Shown piece by piece: positions 56,529-64,000 of a stretch of DNA of 64,000 nt. This stretch comes from Vibrio sp. Of7-15. GTDB taxonomy: Bacteria; Pseudomonadota; Gammaproteobacteria; Enterobacterales; Vibrionaceae. The notes under the pieces are model-generated. The model saw only the letters and a list, made by a program, of their open reading frames with translations, did no database searches and had not been told where the DNA came from. Position 1 is the stretch's first letter. Each line of letters opens with the position of its first letter. The stretch covers positions 1-64,000 of the forward strand of contig NZ_JAKRGH010000014.1 of assembly GCF_022347565.1 (NCBI RefSeq), read 5' to 3'. A program made the position numbers and the translations under genes.

Positions 56529-56938
56529 TATTCCTTACTCAGAAAAGCCGTTAAACGCTCTAGCACAGGAACATTTGCCGCCGGAAACGGATAATCTACA
56601 AGTTCTTCCACTCGTACCCATTGCCCCTGCTGGCCTTCTTTACCAAAAGGCTCACCGTTAAATGATCGAATGAGAAAGAAATCAAACTCCAGTGCTTTAT
56701 CCGGGTAATCGTGTTCAAGCTTCATAAGGTGCTCAACTTCAGTCGCCTGTATCCCAACTTCTTCATCTAGCTCCCTGATCACCGCTTGCTTTGCGGTTTC
56801 ACCTTGTTCTACTTTACCTCCCGCAAATTCCCACAAACCACCTTGATGTGCTTTTGCTGCTCGCTGAGTAATAAACACCTTCTCATAACTAGAGTTTAAA
56901 ATGATCCCTGCTGAGATCCATACTCGTTTTTTATCCAC
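56528..56938 (-). CDS. mutT: 8-oxo-dGTP diphosphatase MutT
   Basis: A 136-residue Nudix hydrolase that removes oxidised dGTP. The Nudix box GGKVEQGETAKQAVIRELDEEVGI (positions about 41-64) keeps the REXXEE core residues apart from Asp in place of the first Glu-neighbour, and all catalytic glutamates are present. It is next to secA as in other gammaproteobacteria but reads separately, with a terminator between. Confidence 0.92.
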   Translation of the reverse strand: MDKKRVWISAGIILNSSYEKVFITQRAAKAHQGGLWEFAGGKVEQGETAKQAVIRELDEEVGIQATEVEHLMKLEHDYPDKALEFDFFLIRSFNGEPFGKEGQQGQWVRVEELVDYPFPAANVPVLERLTAFLSKE

Positions 56939-56992
56939 TGAGTTTCCTTATTATTCAATCTTATGCTCATCGGACATATATTCCGAACAAAG

Positions 56993-57018
56993 AAAAGGCC
57001 GCATTACGCGGCCTTTTA
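56993..57018 (-). terminator. Terminator of secA
   Basis: The stem AAGGCCGC/GCGGCCTT with a 5-nt loop is followed on the minus strand by TTCTTTGTT. It lies about 15 bp after the secA stop. Confidence 0.8.
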
Positions 57019-57033
57019 TATCAACATGTTAAA

Positions 57034-59760
57034 CTAGATTTTACCATGGCATTGTTTGTATTTTTTACCAGAGCCACAAGGACAAGGCTCATTACGGCCT
57101 ACCTTACGCTCTTCACGAACCATTGGGCCTTGTTGATCGTTTTCTGTTTCTTCACCATCACTCAACTGATTTTCAGCGTTTTGATGTTGGAACTGCTGAC
57201 GGCGAGCGATAGCTTCTGCTTGCTCACGACGTTGCTCTTCCATCCGTTCAACTTCTTCTTGCTGTTGTACACGAACTTTACTTAAAACAGAAATCACATC
57301 AAACTTTAGTGCTTCTAATAACCCTTCAAATAGCTCAAACGACTCACGCTTGTACTCTTGTTTCGGGTTTTTCTGAGCATAGCCACGTAGGTGAATACCT
57401 TGTCGAAGGTGATCCATTGCCGCCAAATGTTCTTTCCATAGACCATCAAGCGTTTGCAGCATAACTGCTTTTTCAAAGTTGCGAAGCACCTGTTCACCAA
57501 CCGCTTCTTCCTTCGCTTTGTAGTTATTAACCGCTTCTGTCATTACTTTTTCACGTAATGCATCTTCATGTAGCTTATCGTCTTCATCAAGCCACTGTTG
57601 GATTGGGAATTCCAGATCAAAATCCGCTTTTAGACGAGCTTCCAAGCCAGCAACATCCCACATATCTTCCAGAGATTGAGGAGGGATATATTGGTCTAGG
57701 ATATCTTCAAGCACATCTTGACGGTTAAGTTCTATCATTTCGCTGATATCGTCAACGTTCATAAGCTCATCACGCAGCTCATAAACCACTTTACGCTGAT
57801 CGTTCGCTACATCATCGTATTCCAATAGCTGCTTACGAATATCAAAGTTACGGCCTTCTACTTTACGCTGAGCATTTTCAATCGCCTTAGTTACCCAAGG
57901 GTGCTCAATCGCTTCGCCTTCTTCCATACCTAACTTTTTCATCATGTTAGATACGCGGTCTGAAGCAAAAATGCGCATTAAGGCATCTTCCATCGACAGA
58001 TAGAAACGCGATGAACCAGCATCACCCTGACGACCAGAACGACCACGAAGCTGGTTATCAATACGACGGGACTCATGACGCTCAGTACCAATAATATGCA
58101 AACCACCTGCGGCAAGCACTTTATCGTGAACTTCTTTCCAATCTGCTTTGATCTTAGTGATTTGATCTTCTGTTGGGTTATCTAGTTTAGCAACTTCATT
58201 TTGCCAGCTACCACCCAACACAATATCAGTACCACGACCTGCCATGTTTGTCGCAATAGTTACCGCACCTGGCGTACCAGCTTGAGCAACAATTTCAGCT
58301 TCTTTTTCATGGAATTTCGCATTAAGAACATTATGCTTAATACCCGCTTTCTTTAAAGCTTGCGAAAGCAGTTCAGACTTTTCAATTGAAACGGTACCAA
58401 CTAGGCTTGGTTGCCCTTTCGCGGAACGCTCTTTAATGTCGTCGATGATGGCAGCAAATTTTTCTCGCTCCGTCATGTAAACCAAATCACCCATATCATC
58501 ACGGATCATTGGTTTGTTCGTCGGCATTACCACTGTTTCAAGGTTATAAATAGACTGGAATTCAAATGCTTCTGTATCAGCTGTACCTGTCATGCCTGAC
58601 AGTTTTTCATACAAACGGAAGAAGTTCTGGAAGGTAATTGATGCTAGCGTCTGATTCTCATTTTGAATCTTAACGCCTTCTTTTGCCTCTACCGCTTGGT
58701 GTAAACCTTCAGACCAGCGACGGCCAGGCATAGTACGGCCAGTATGCTCATCGACAATGATAACTTCATCATCTTTAACAATGTAGTCAACGTCTTTTTC
58801 AAACAGTACGTGTGCACGTAGAGCAGCATTAATGTGGTGCAGCAAGCTAATGTTAGCAGGAGAATACAACGTATCTTCTTGCTCCATTAAACCTTCGTCT
58901 TTTAATAACTGCTCAACAAACTCCTGACCAGTTTCTGTTAGCAGGGTTTGCTTCGCTTTTTCATCAACAGTGTAGTGCCCGTCACCACGGAACTCTTCAC
59001 TGTCTTCCTGCTCTTGCTGCTGTAAGTGCGGGATCAAGGTGTTGATCTTCGTATACAGCTCTGAACTATCTTCAGCTGGACCAGAAATAATCAGTGGCGT
59101 ACGAGCCTCATCAATTAAGATGGAATCCACCTCATCGACCACTGCGAAATAACGCTCACGTTGAACACGATCTTCAGCACGGAAAGCCATGTTGTCACGA
59201 AGGTAATCAAAGCCAAATTCATTATTTGTTCCGTAAAGAATATCCGCTTGATAGGCTTCTTTTTTCTCTTGAGGTGGCATATTCGGCACATTAACGCCAA
59301 CCGTCATATCTAAGAATTCAAACAGCGCACGGTTCGTTTCAGCATCACGCTTTGCCAAGTAATCGTTCACTGTAACAATATGAACGCCTTTGCCAGTTAA
59401 ACCATTAAGGTAAGCAGGTAGGGTTGCTGTTAATGTTTTACCCTCACCAGTACGCATTTCTGCAATCTGGCCATTATTCAATACCATGCCACCGATAAGC
59501 TGCACATCAAAATGACGCATACCATAAATACGCTTAGAGGCTTCTCGGACGGTAGCAAATGCTTCAGGTAATAAAGAGTCTAGTGACTCCCCTTGCTCTA
59601 GACGACCACGAAACTCTGCTGTTTTCGCTTTCAACTCTTCGTCTTGTAGAGATTCAAATTGAGGTTCAAGTTTATTGATCTGATCAACAACTTTACGTAG
59701 TTTGCGCAATGTACGATCATTACGGCTACCAATTACTTTAGTCAGTAGTTTCGATAACAT
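57034..59760 (-). CDS. secA: Preprotein translocase ATPase SecA
   Basis: A 908-residue motor that pushes preproteins through SecYEG. Walker A-type MRTGEGKT (about 102-109), the [20 protein letters not shown] segment (about 208-227), the second nucleotide fold with [10 protein letters not shown], and the C-terminal zinc-binding [14 protein letters not shown] that contacts SecB are all present. No secM-like gene precedes it; two alternative hairpins lie in the leader. Divergent from dciA. Confidence 0.97.
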   Translation of the reverse strand: MLSKLLTKVIGSRNDRTLRKLRKVVDQINKLEPQFESLQDEELKAKTAEFRGRLEQGESLDSLLPEAFATVREASKRIYGMRHFDVQLIGGMVLNNGQIAEMRTGEGKTLTATLPAYLNGLTGKGVHIVTVNDYLAKRDAETNRALFEFLDMTVGVNVPNMPPQEKKEAYQADILYGTNNEFGFDYLRDNMAFRAEDRVQRERYFAVVDEVDSILIDEARTPLIISGPAEDSSELYTKINTLIPHLQQQEQEDSEEFRGDGHYTVDEKAKQTLLTETGQEFVEQLLKDEGLMEQEDTLYSPANISLLHHINAALRAHVLFEKDVDYIVKDDEVIIVDEHTGRTMPGRRWSEGLHQAVEAKEGVKIQNENQTLASITFQNFFRLYEKLSGMTGTADTEAFEFQSIYNLETVVMPTNKPMIRDDMGDLVYMTEREKFAAIIDDIKERSAKGQPSLVGTVSIEKSELLSQALKKAGIKHNVLNAKFHEKEAEIVAQAGTPGAVTIATNMAGRGTDIVLGGSWQNEVAKLDNPTEDQITKIKADWKEVHDKVLAAGGLHIIGTERHESRRIDNQLRGRSGRQGDAGSSRFYLSMEDALMRIFASDRVSNMMKKLGMEEGEAIEHPWVTKAIENAQRKVEGRNFDIRKQLLEYDDVANDQRKVVYELRDELMNVDDISEMIELNRQDVLEDILDQYIPPQSLEDMWDVAGLEARLKADFDLEFPIQQWLDEDDKLHEDALREKVMTEAVNNYKAKEEAVGEQVLRNFEKAVMLQTLDGLWKEHLAAMDHLRQGIHLRGYAQKNPKQEYKRESFELFEGLLEALKFDVISVLSKVRVQQQEEVERMEEQRREQAEAIARRQQFQHQNAENQLSDGEETENDQQGPMVREERKVGRNEPCPCGSGKKYKQCHGKI

Positions 59761-60222
59761 GGTACTGTTATTTCTCTCTTCATTTGATCATTTACGATCA
59801 AAGTGTAAATGCTTAACTGCCGTTAATATTAATCGTATTTTTCTCGATTAAAATCATTGAGATTCAATATGATTGGTATCAACGTCAATTTCTTTATCTG
59901 TACAATATCAAACTTAGCGACAGTCTATAAATATATCTATCGTTTATCTTGAGTACATGGGGACAGAATCGTAAAAATTCAAGTTTAAATCACTGTTTAA
60001 ACACCATTCACACTCATTAAGTGATTCTTATTTCGTGGTAAACTATACTTTATAATACTTATGAGCAATAAGTTAACGCTCCTTTTACTCGAATAGCCTA
60101 CCGCGGCAACTCTATAATAAGCGATAAATAGCATCAGTCCCATTCCAATCAAAGATACTTTGATTTCAGTTATGAAATTTCAGACAAGGGCAGCATTTAT
60201 CAAGGTACTAAGGCATCCATAA
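59761..60222. other. Divergent region, secA / dciA
   Basis: A 462-bp A/T-rich gap. On the secA side it holds two overlapping, mutually exclusive hairpins (59783-59811). On the dciA side it holds a perfect AATCAAAG-ATA-CTTTGATT palindrome (60147-60165) about 60 bp before the dciA ATG. No SecM-like arrest peptide frame was found. Confidence 0.5.
59783..59811 (-). promoter_or_regulatory. Alternative hairpins in the secA leader
   Basis: On the minus-strand RNA, TTTGATC pairs with GATCAAA (59796-59802 with 59783-59789) and CATTTAC pairs with GTAAATG (59805-59811 with 59789-59795). The two stems use overlapping bases and cannot form together. They end about 22 nt before the secA ATG, close to its purine-rich ribosome-binding region. 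Confidence 0.4.
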
Positions 60223-60699
60223 ATGAGAGATCACCGACCAACACTCACCGAGGATTTACTGGCAGATAGCCGCTTTAAAGAGTTACAGGAAAAAGCAGCC
60301 TCTTTGGCTAAATTGAATAAAATCTTAAGCGATGTTCTGTCTGGAGATTCTTCACGTCATTGCCGAGTGGCAAATCATCGCCAAGGCTCGCTTGTTATTG
60401 AAACATCCAGCTCTGCTTGGAAAATGAGAATTAACTACGAGAGGCAACAAATTATATCGGCTTTCAGATTAAATGGATTACCTGGGGTGGCCACTATCGA
60501 AATAGTAATTAACCCTGGATTATTTCAACAACATAATCCAATAAAGCAAAAAGCACAGGCGTTTACAGATAAACCACCGATTACACCAGTGGCCGCCGAA
60601 TATTTAAAAGCTACCGCAGAAATGGCACCGCCAAAATTAAAAGATCGCCTAGAGAAAATCGCAGCTCTTGCACACAAAAATAAGCAGCTAACTAACTAA
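60223..60699 (+). CDS. dciA: DciA-type replicative helicase operator (DUF721)
   Basis: A 158-residue protein with an N-terminal DUF721 domain (about 20-105) including LVIETSSSAWKMRINYERQQII and a lysine-rich, probably flexible C-terminal tail. DciA loads or recruits the DnaB helicase in bacteria lacking DnaC-type loaders; the V. cholerae protein has been studied. It sits between secA and lpxC, its location in V. cholerae as I recall. A terminator follows. Confidence 0.88.
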   Translation: MRDHRPTLTEDLLADSRFKELQEKAASLAKLNKILSDVLSGDSSRHCRVANHRQGSLVIETSSSAWKMRINYERQQIISAFRLNGLPGVATIEIVINPGLFQQHNPIKQKAQAFTDKPPITPVAAEYLKATAEMAPPKLKDRLEKIAALAHKNKQLTN

Positions 60700-60711
60700 A
60701 TCGACGGGTAC

Positions 60712-60742
60712 AAAAAAGCCAAGCATCACGCTTGGCTTTTTA
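60712..60742. terminator. Bidirectional terminator between dciA and lpxC
   Basis: An A-run, the stem GCCAAGC/GCTTGGC and a T-run between converging genes. Confidence 0.88.
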
Positions 60743-60755
60743 CAAAGAATCTTAT

Positions 60756-61673
60756 TTAAGCTAAAACCATACCTGGCTGAGCAAATGTCACTGGAGACGA
60801 CTGTTCATCTTCAAATGTGCTCCATTCCCAAGCTTCTTGATCAGCTAACACCGCACGCAATAGCTGATTGTTTAATGCATGCCCGGATTTATAAGCACGT
60901 AGCTCACCAAGAATACTATGGCCGCACATGTACAGATCGCCTACCGCATCAAGTACTTTATGTTTCACAAATTCATCATGAAAACGTAAGCCATCTTCAT
61001 TAAGAATACGGTATTCATCTAGTACTATTGCACAATCAAAGCTACCACCTAAACATAGGTTTTGAGATTGTAAGTACTCGATATCACGCATAAAACCAAA
61101 AGTACGAGCGCGAGAAATATCTTTAATAAACGACTGACTAGAGAAGTCTAAAACGATGTTTTGCTCATCAGATTCAATAGCTGGATGGTTAAAATCAATC
61201 GTAAAATCTAAACGGAAACCATTATGAGGAACCAATTCAGCCCACTTATCACCATCTTCAATGCGTACAGGTTTCTTAATGCGTAAGAAACGCTTTGGCA
61301 TATTTAAAGTTTCAATGCCTGCTGATTGTAATAAATAGACAAACGGACTTGCGCTGCCATCCATAATCGGGATCTCTGGTGCATCAACCTCGATAATAAT
61401 GTTATCGATTCCCATACCTGCAAGTGCAGCATTTAAGTGCTCAACGGTAGAAATACGTATCCCATCATCATTAACTAAAGCCGTACATAGCATAGTATCG
61501 CGAACAGTACTTGGGTCTGCTGGAAAATCAACAGCTGGATCTAGATCAACTCGGCGATAAATAATACCAGTATTTGCCGCGGCTGGGCGCAAAGTAAGTG
61601 TAACTTTACGTCCAGAGTGAAGACCCACTCCAGTCGCTTTAACTATACTTTTCAATGTGCGCTGTCTGATCAT
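60756..61673 (-). CDS. lpxC: UDP-3-O-acyl-N-acetylglucosamine deacetylase LpxC
   Basis: A 305-residue zinc deacetylase, the committed step of lipid A synthesis. [16 protein letters not shown] (zinc His about 79), the [20 protein letters not shown] stretch and [10 protein letters not shown] (zinc His about 238, Asp about 242) are present. It lies 108 bp after ftsZ in the conserved ftsA-ftsZ-lpxC order. Confidence 0.97.
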   Translation of the reverse strand: MIRQRTLKSIVKATGVGLHSGRKVTLTLRPAAANTGIIYRRVDLDPAVDFPADPSTVRDTMLCTALVNDDGIRISTVEHLNAALAGMGIDNIIIEVDAPEIPIMDGSASPFVYLLQSAGIETLNMPKRFLRIKKPVRIEDGDKWAELVPHNGFRLDFTIDFNHPAIESDEQNIVLDFSSQSFIKDISRARTFGFMRDIEYLQSQNLCLGGSFDCAIVLDEYRILNEDGLRFHDEFVKHKVLDAVGDLYMCGHSILGELRAYKSGHALNNQLLRAVLADQEAWEWSTFEDEQSSPVTFAQPGMVLA

Positions 61674-61781
61674 CTGCTCATCTCAACTGTTAATTTATGC
61701 GAATCCGAACCAGCTCGACTTCGAACTGGCCGGACATCCTATCATGCAAAGACGCCTAACCCAAGAGAAGACGTTGATTAT

Positions 61782-62999
61782 TTAGTCAGCTTGGCGACGT
61801 AAAAACGCTGGAATGTCTAAATAATCTTCTTTTTGCTCTGCAGGCTTCTTCACTGCTGTACTTTGACCTGATGTTGCTGCTTCACTAGAAACAGAAGAAG
61901 AAACGGCAGGTTGTACCTTTTTCTCTTGCAACGGCTGTGCCTGTTTTTCAACAGGAGCTGCCGCAACTTGCTGAGTGGCTGCTGGCTGAGCTGCTGGCTG
62001 AGCTGCCTTACTACCTGTCACTAATGTAATATCAGGCTTCTTCTCATTACCAATGCCTGTTGCCACAACAGTGACACGCAACTCGTCAGTCATATCAGGG
62101 TCAAGAGAAGTACCAATCACAACGGTTGCATTATCTGAAGCAAAGGCTTTAACGGTATTACCTACAGTCTCAAACTCATCAAGACGCATATCCATACCAG
62201 CTGTAATGTTTACCAATACGCCACGAGCACCCGCCAAGTCAATATCTTCTAATAACGGGCTTGAAATCGCCATTTCAGCAGCTTCTTCTGCACGCTCTTC
62301 ACCCGTTGAAACACCGCTACCCATCATAGCGTGTCCCATTTCGGACATAACGGTTCGAACATCGGCAAAGTCGACGTTGATCATACCAGGGCGTGTAATA
62401 AGTTCAGCAATACCCTGAACCGCATTGCGAAGAACATCATTAGCTTTTGCAAACGCTTCTAGCAATGTGATGCCACGGCCTAATACTTTCAGCAATTTTT
62501 CATTCGGAATCGTAATTAATGAATCAACATGCTTAGAAAGCTCATCAATTCCTTGTTCCGCAAAAGCCATACGTTTACGGCCTTCAAAGCTAAATGGCTT
62601 AGTTACAACAGCAACGGTCAAGACACCAAGTTCTTTTGCCACTTCCGCAATAATTGGAGCGGCACCAGTACCAGTACCACCACCCATACCTGCTGCGATA
62701 AATACCATATCGGCACCAGTGAGAACATCTTTAATTGCATCTCGATCTTCAAGAGCTGCATCACGTCCTACTTGAGGGTTTGCACCGGCACCAAGACCTT
62801 TTGTGATCTCTCCACCAATTTGAATAACAGTACTGACGTTTGTTTTACGAAGAGCCTGCGCATCAGTATTCACACTGATGAACTCAACACCTTCGATTGA
62901 TTCGCGTACCATATGCTCGACAGCGTTACCGCCGCCGCCACCAACACCAACGACCTTAATTACTGCATCGTCAGACATTTCCATCATCGGTTCAAACAT
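61782..62999 (-). CDS. ftsZ: Cell division protein FtsZ
   Basis: A 405-residue tubulin-like GTPase forming the division ring. The tubulin signature [10 protein letters not shown] (about 106-115) and the upstream [12 protein letters not shown] are clear. Residues about 318-385 form a glutamine- and alanine-rich linker, and the C-terminal peptide [12 protein letters not shown] binds FtsA, ZipA and other partners. It lies 33 bp after ftsA. Its bundling factor ZapD is encoded about 6 kb away. Confidence 0.98.
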   Translation of the reverse strand: MFEPMMEMSDDAVIKVVGVGGGGGNAVEHMVRESIEGVEFISVNTDAQALRKTNVSTVIQIGGEITKGLGAGANPQVGRDAALEDRDAIKDVLTGADMVFIAAGMGGGTGTGAAPIIAEVAKELGVLTVAVVTKPFSFEGRKRMAFAEQGIDELSKHVDSLITIPNEKLLKVLGRGITLLEAFAKANDVLRNAVQGIAELITRPGMINVDFADVRTVMSEMGHAMMGSGVSTGEERAEEAAEMAISSPLLEDIDLAGARGVLVNITAGMDMRLDEFETVGNTVKAFASDNATVVIGTSLDPDMTDELRVTVVATGIGNEKKPDITLVTGSKAAQPAAQPAATQQVAAAPVEKQAQPLQEKKVQPAVSSSVSSEAATSGQSTAVKKPAEQKEDYLDIPAFLRRQAD

Positions 63000-63032
63000 G
63001 TGTTCTCTCCGTTTCTTCCTGTTCGCATCAGG

Positions 63033-64000
63033 TTAAAACTCTTTTTGTATCCAACTACGCATTTTATTAAAAAAGCCAGAGACAGTTGCTCGTTTTTGAA
63101 CTTGCTCACCGTCATCATGTAGTTGGCTTTCTTTTCCATAATGTAAAAGCCCAACAGCTGTCGCATGATAAGGTTCTTTTACGTAATCTGTTAGTCCACT
63201 GACTTCTAGCGGCTTACCGACTCTCACTTGAGTTTGAAAAACACGCTCAGCACATTCAGTTAAACCATCCATCTGAGCAGCACCACCCGTTAAGACGATT
63301 CCCGCTGCCAAATGATGCTTAGTGCCACTTATTCGTAATTGCTCTTGTGTCGCAACAATTTTTTGGTGCACTAAGCCTAATAATTCTGAGTATCTAGGTT
63401 CAATCACTTCAGCTAATGTTTGACGCTGTAAGCTACGGGATGGTCTACCACCTACACTTGGTACATTGACCGTATCATCTTTGCTGACAAGCTCACTTAA
63501 CGCACAACCATGTTTAACTTTGATTTCTTCCGCATCACCAGGGGGCGTACCAAAAGCATATGCAATATCACTAGTCACTGCATTTCCCGCATAAGGAACA
63601 ACCTCTGCGTGGCGTAACGCTCCACCGGTCCAGATAGCAATATCCATGGTACCTGCGCCGATATCTACCACACAAACACCAAGCTCACGTTCGTCTTCAG
63701 TGATCACCGCATTACTGGCGGCTAAACCTGAAAAAATAATATGCTCAACTTTTAAGCCACATCGTTCAACAGCTTTAACAATATTACGAGCCATGTCGTT
63801 ATGGCAAGTGATCAAATGAACGCTGGCTTCCATTCGCACCCCTGAAAGGCCCAATGGATTTTTGATTCCTTCTTGATAATCAATAGCAAACTCTTGCGGT
63901 ATTACATGAAGAATTCGTTGTTCATCACCAATTTTGACCGATTTAGCCGTATGGATCACACTGTCCATATCATCTTGAGAAACTTCTTCATCGCTAATCG
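63033..64000 (-). CDS. ftsA: Cell division protein FtsA (5' end cut by the window edge)
   Basis: The last 322 residues of FtsA, an actin-like protein that anchors FtsZ to the membrane. The frame remains open to the right edge (ISDEEVSQDD before the first internal ATG), so the N-terminal part of roughly 100 residues is outside. VVDIGAGTMDIAIW, VLTGGAAQMDGL and the C-terminal amphipathic membrane helix (MRSWIQKEF) are present. Next gene is ftsZ. Confidence 0.96.
   Translation of the reverse strand, partial: ISDEEVSQDDMDSVIHTAKSVKIGDEQRILHVIPQEFAIDYQEGIKNPLGLSGVRMEASVHLITCHNDMARNIVKAVERCGLKVEHIIFSGLAASNAVITEDERELGVCVVDIGAGTMDIAIWTGGALRHAEVVPYAGNAVTSDIAYAFGTPPGDAEEIKVKHGCALSELVSKDDTVNVPSVGGRPSRSLQRQTLAEVIEPRYSELLGLVHQKIVATQEQLRISGTKHHLAAGIVLTGGAAQMDGLTECAERVFQTQVRVGKPLEVSGLTDYVKEPYHATAVGLLHYGKESQLHDDGEQVQKRATVSGFFNKMRSWIQKEF

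Noticed and set aside
59761-60222. SecM or VemP-like arrest peptide before secA
   Set aside because: No frame with signal peptide and arrest motif is present, and the neighbouring gene is divergent dciA.

Overview
The window is chromosomal DNA of a marine gammaproteobacterium of the Vibrionaceae (Vibrio or a close relative). The evidence is the gene content and order: lptG-lptF/pepA-holC-valS, rraB, pyrBI-ridA, the Mla and Lpt operons with rpoN, pdhR-aceEF-lpd, ampD/nadC, pilABCD-coaE-zapD-yacG, secA, dciA and lpxC-ftsZ-ftsA. Nearly every gene is intact core genome. I found no prophage, insertion sequence, CRISPR array or integron.

Layout. Positions 1-300 are the leader and tandem promoters of an rRNA operon transcribed off the left edge (its 16S gene is outside the window). 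Next come an HD-GYP phosphodiesterase, tRNA-Leu(CAA), an RDD protein, lptGF, pepA, holC, valS, an M48 protease with yjgN, a DUF2061 protein, a lone GH2-type sugar-binding-fold protein and rraB. Positions 15.0-25.3 kb form a carbamoyl-phosphate and arginine island. It holds arcA-arcD, a second arcA with arcC and argF, the attenuated pyrL-pyrB-pyrI operon, an ArgR-family paralogue and ridA. Then come idi, plsC, murA-ibaG-mlaBCDEF (minus strand) and yrbG-kdsD-kdsC-lptCAB-rpoN-hpf-ptsN-rapZ-npr (plus strand), mgtE, the pyruvate dehydrogenase genes under PdhR, ampD/nadC, the type IV pilus genes, and the secA/dciA/lpxC/ftsZ/ftsA end of the division and envelope cluster. ftsA is cut by the right edge.

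How the genes work together. The Lpt (lptA, B, C, F, G), Kds, LpxC and Mla genes build and maintain the outer membrane. In the arginine island, ArcD probably exchanges arginine for ornithine, ArcA makes citrulline, ArgF splits citrulline to ornithine and carbamoyl phosphate, and ArcC uses the carbamoyl phosphate to make ATP. PyrBI draws on the same carbamoyl phosphate for pyrimidines. The ArgR paralogue lies between pyrI and ridA.

Most interesting signals: (1) the ArgR paralogue has Asn where E. coli ArgR has the arginine-contacting Asp128, which suggests a co-effector other than arginine, perhaps citrulline; (2) arcA1, arcA2 and arcC share an identical 17-nt translation-initiation region, and both arcA copies are followed by stem-loops without a U-tract; (3) a FabR-type palindrome sits on the plsC promoter; (4) a PurR-like site covers the -35 of the pyrL-pyrBI promoter; (5) an unannotated 36-residue membrane peptide may be encoded upstream of the second arcA; (6) the HD-GYP gene has an ATA codon at the optimally spaced start position.
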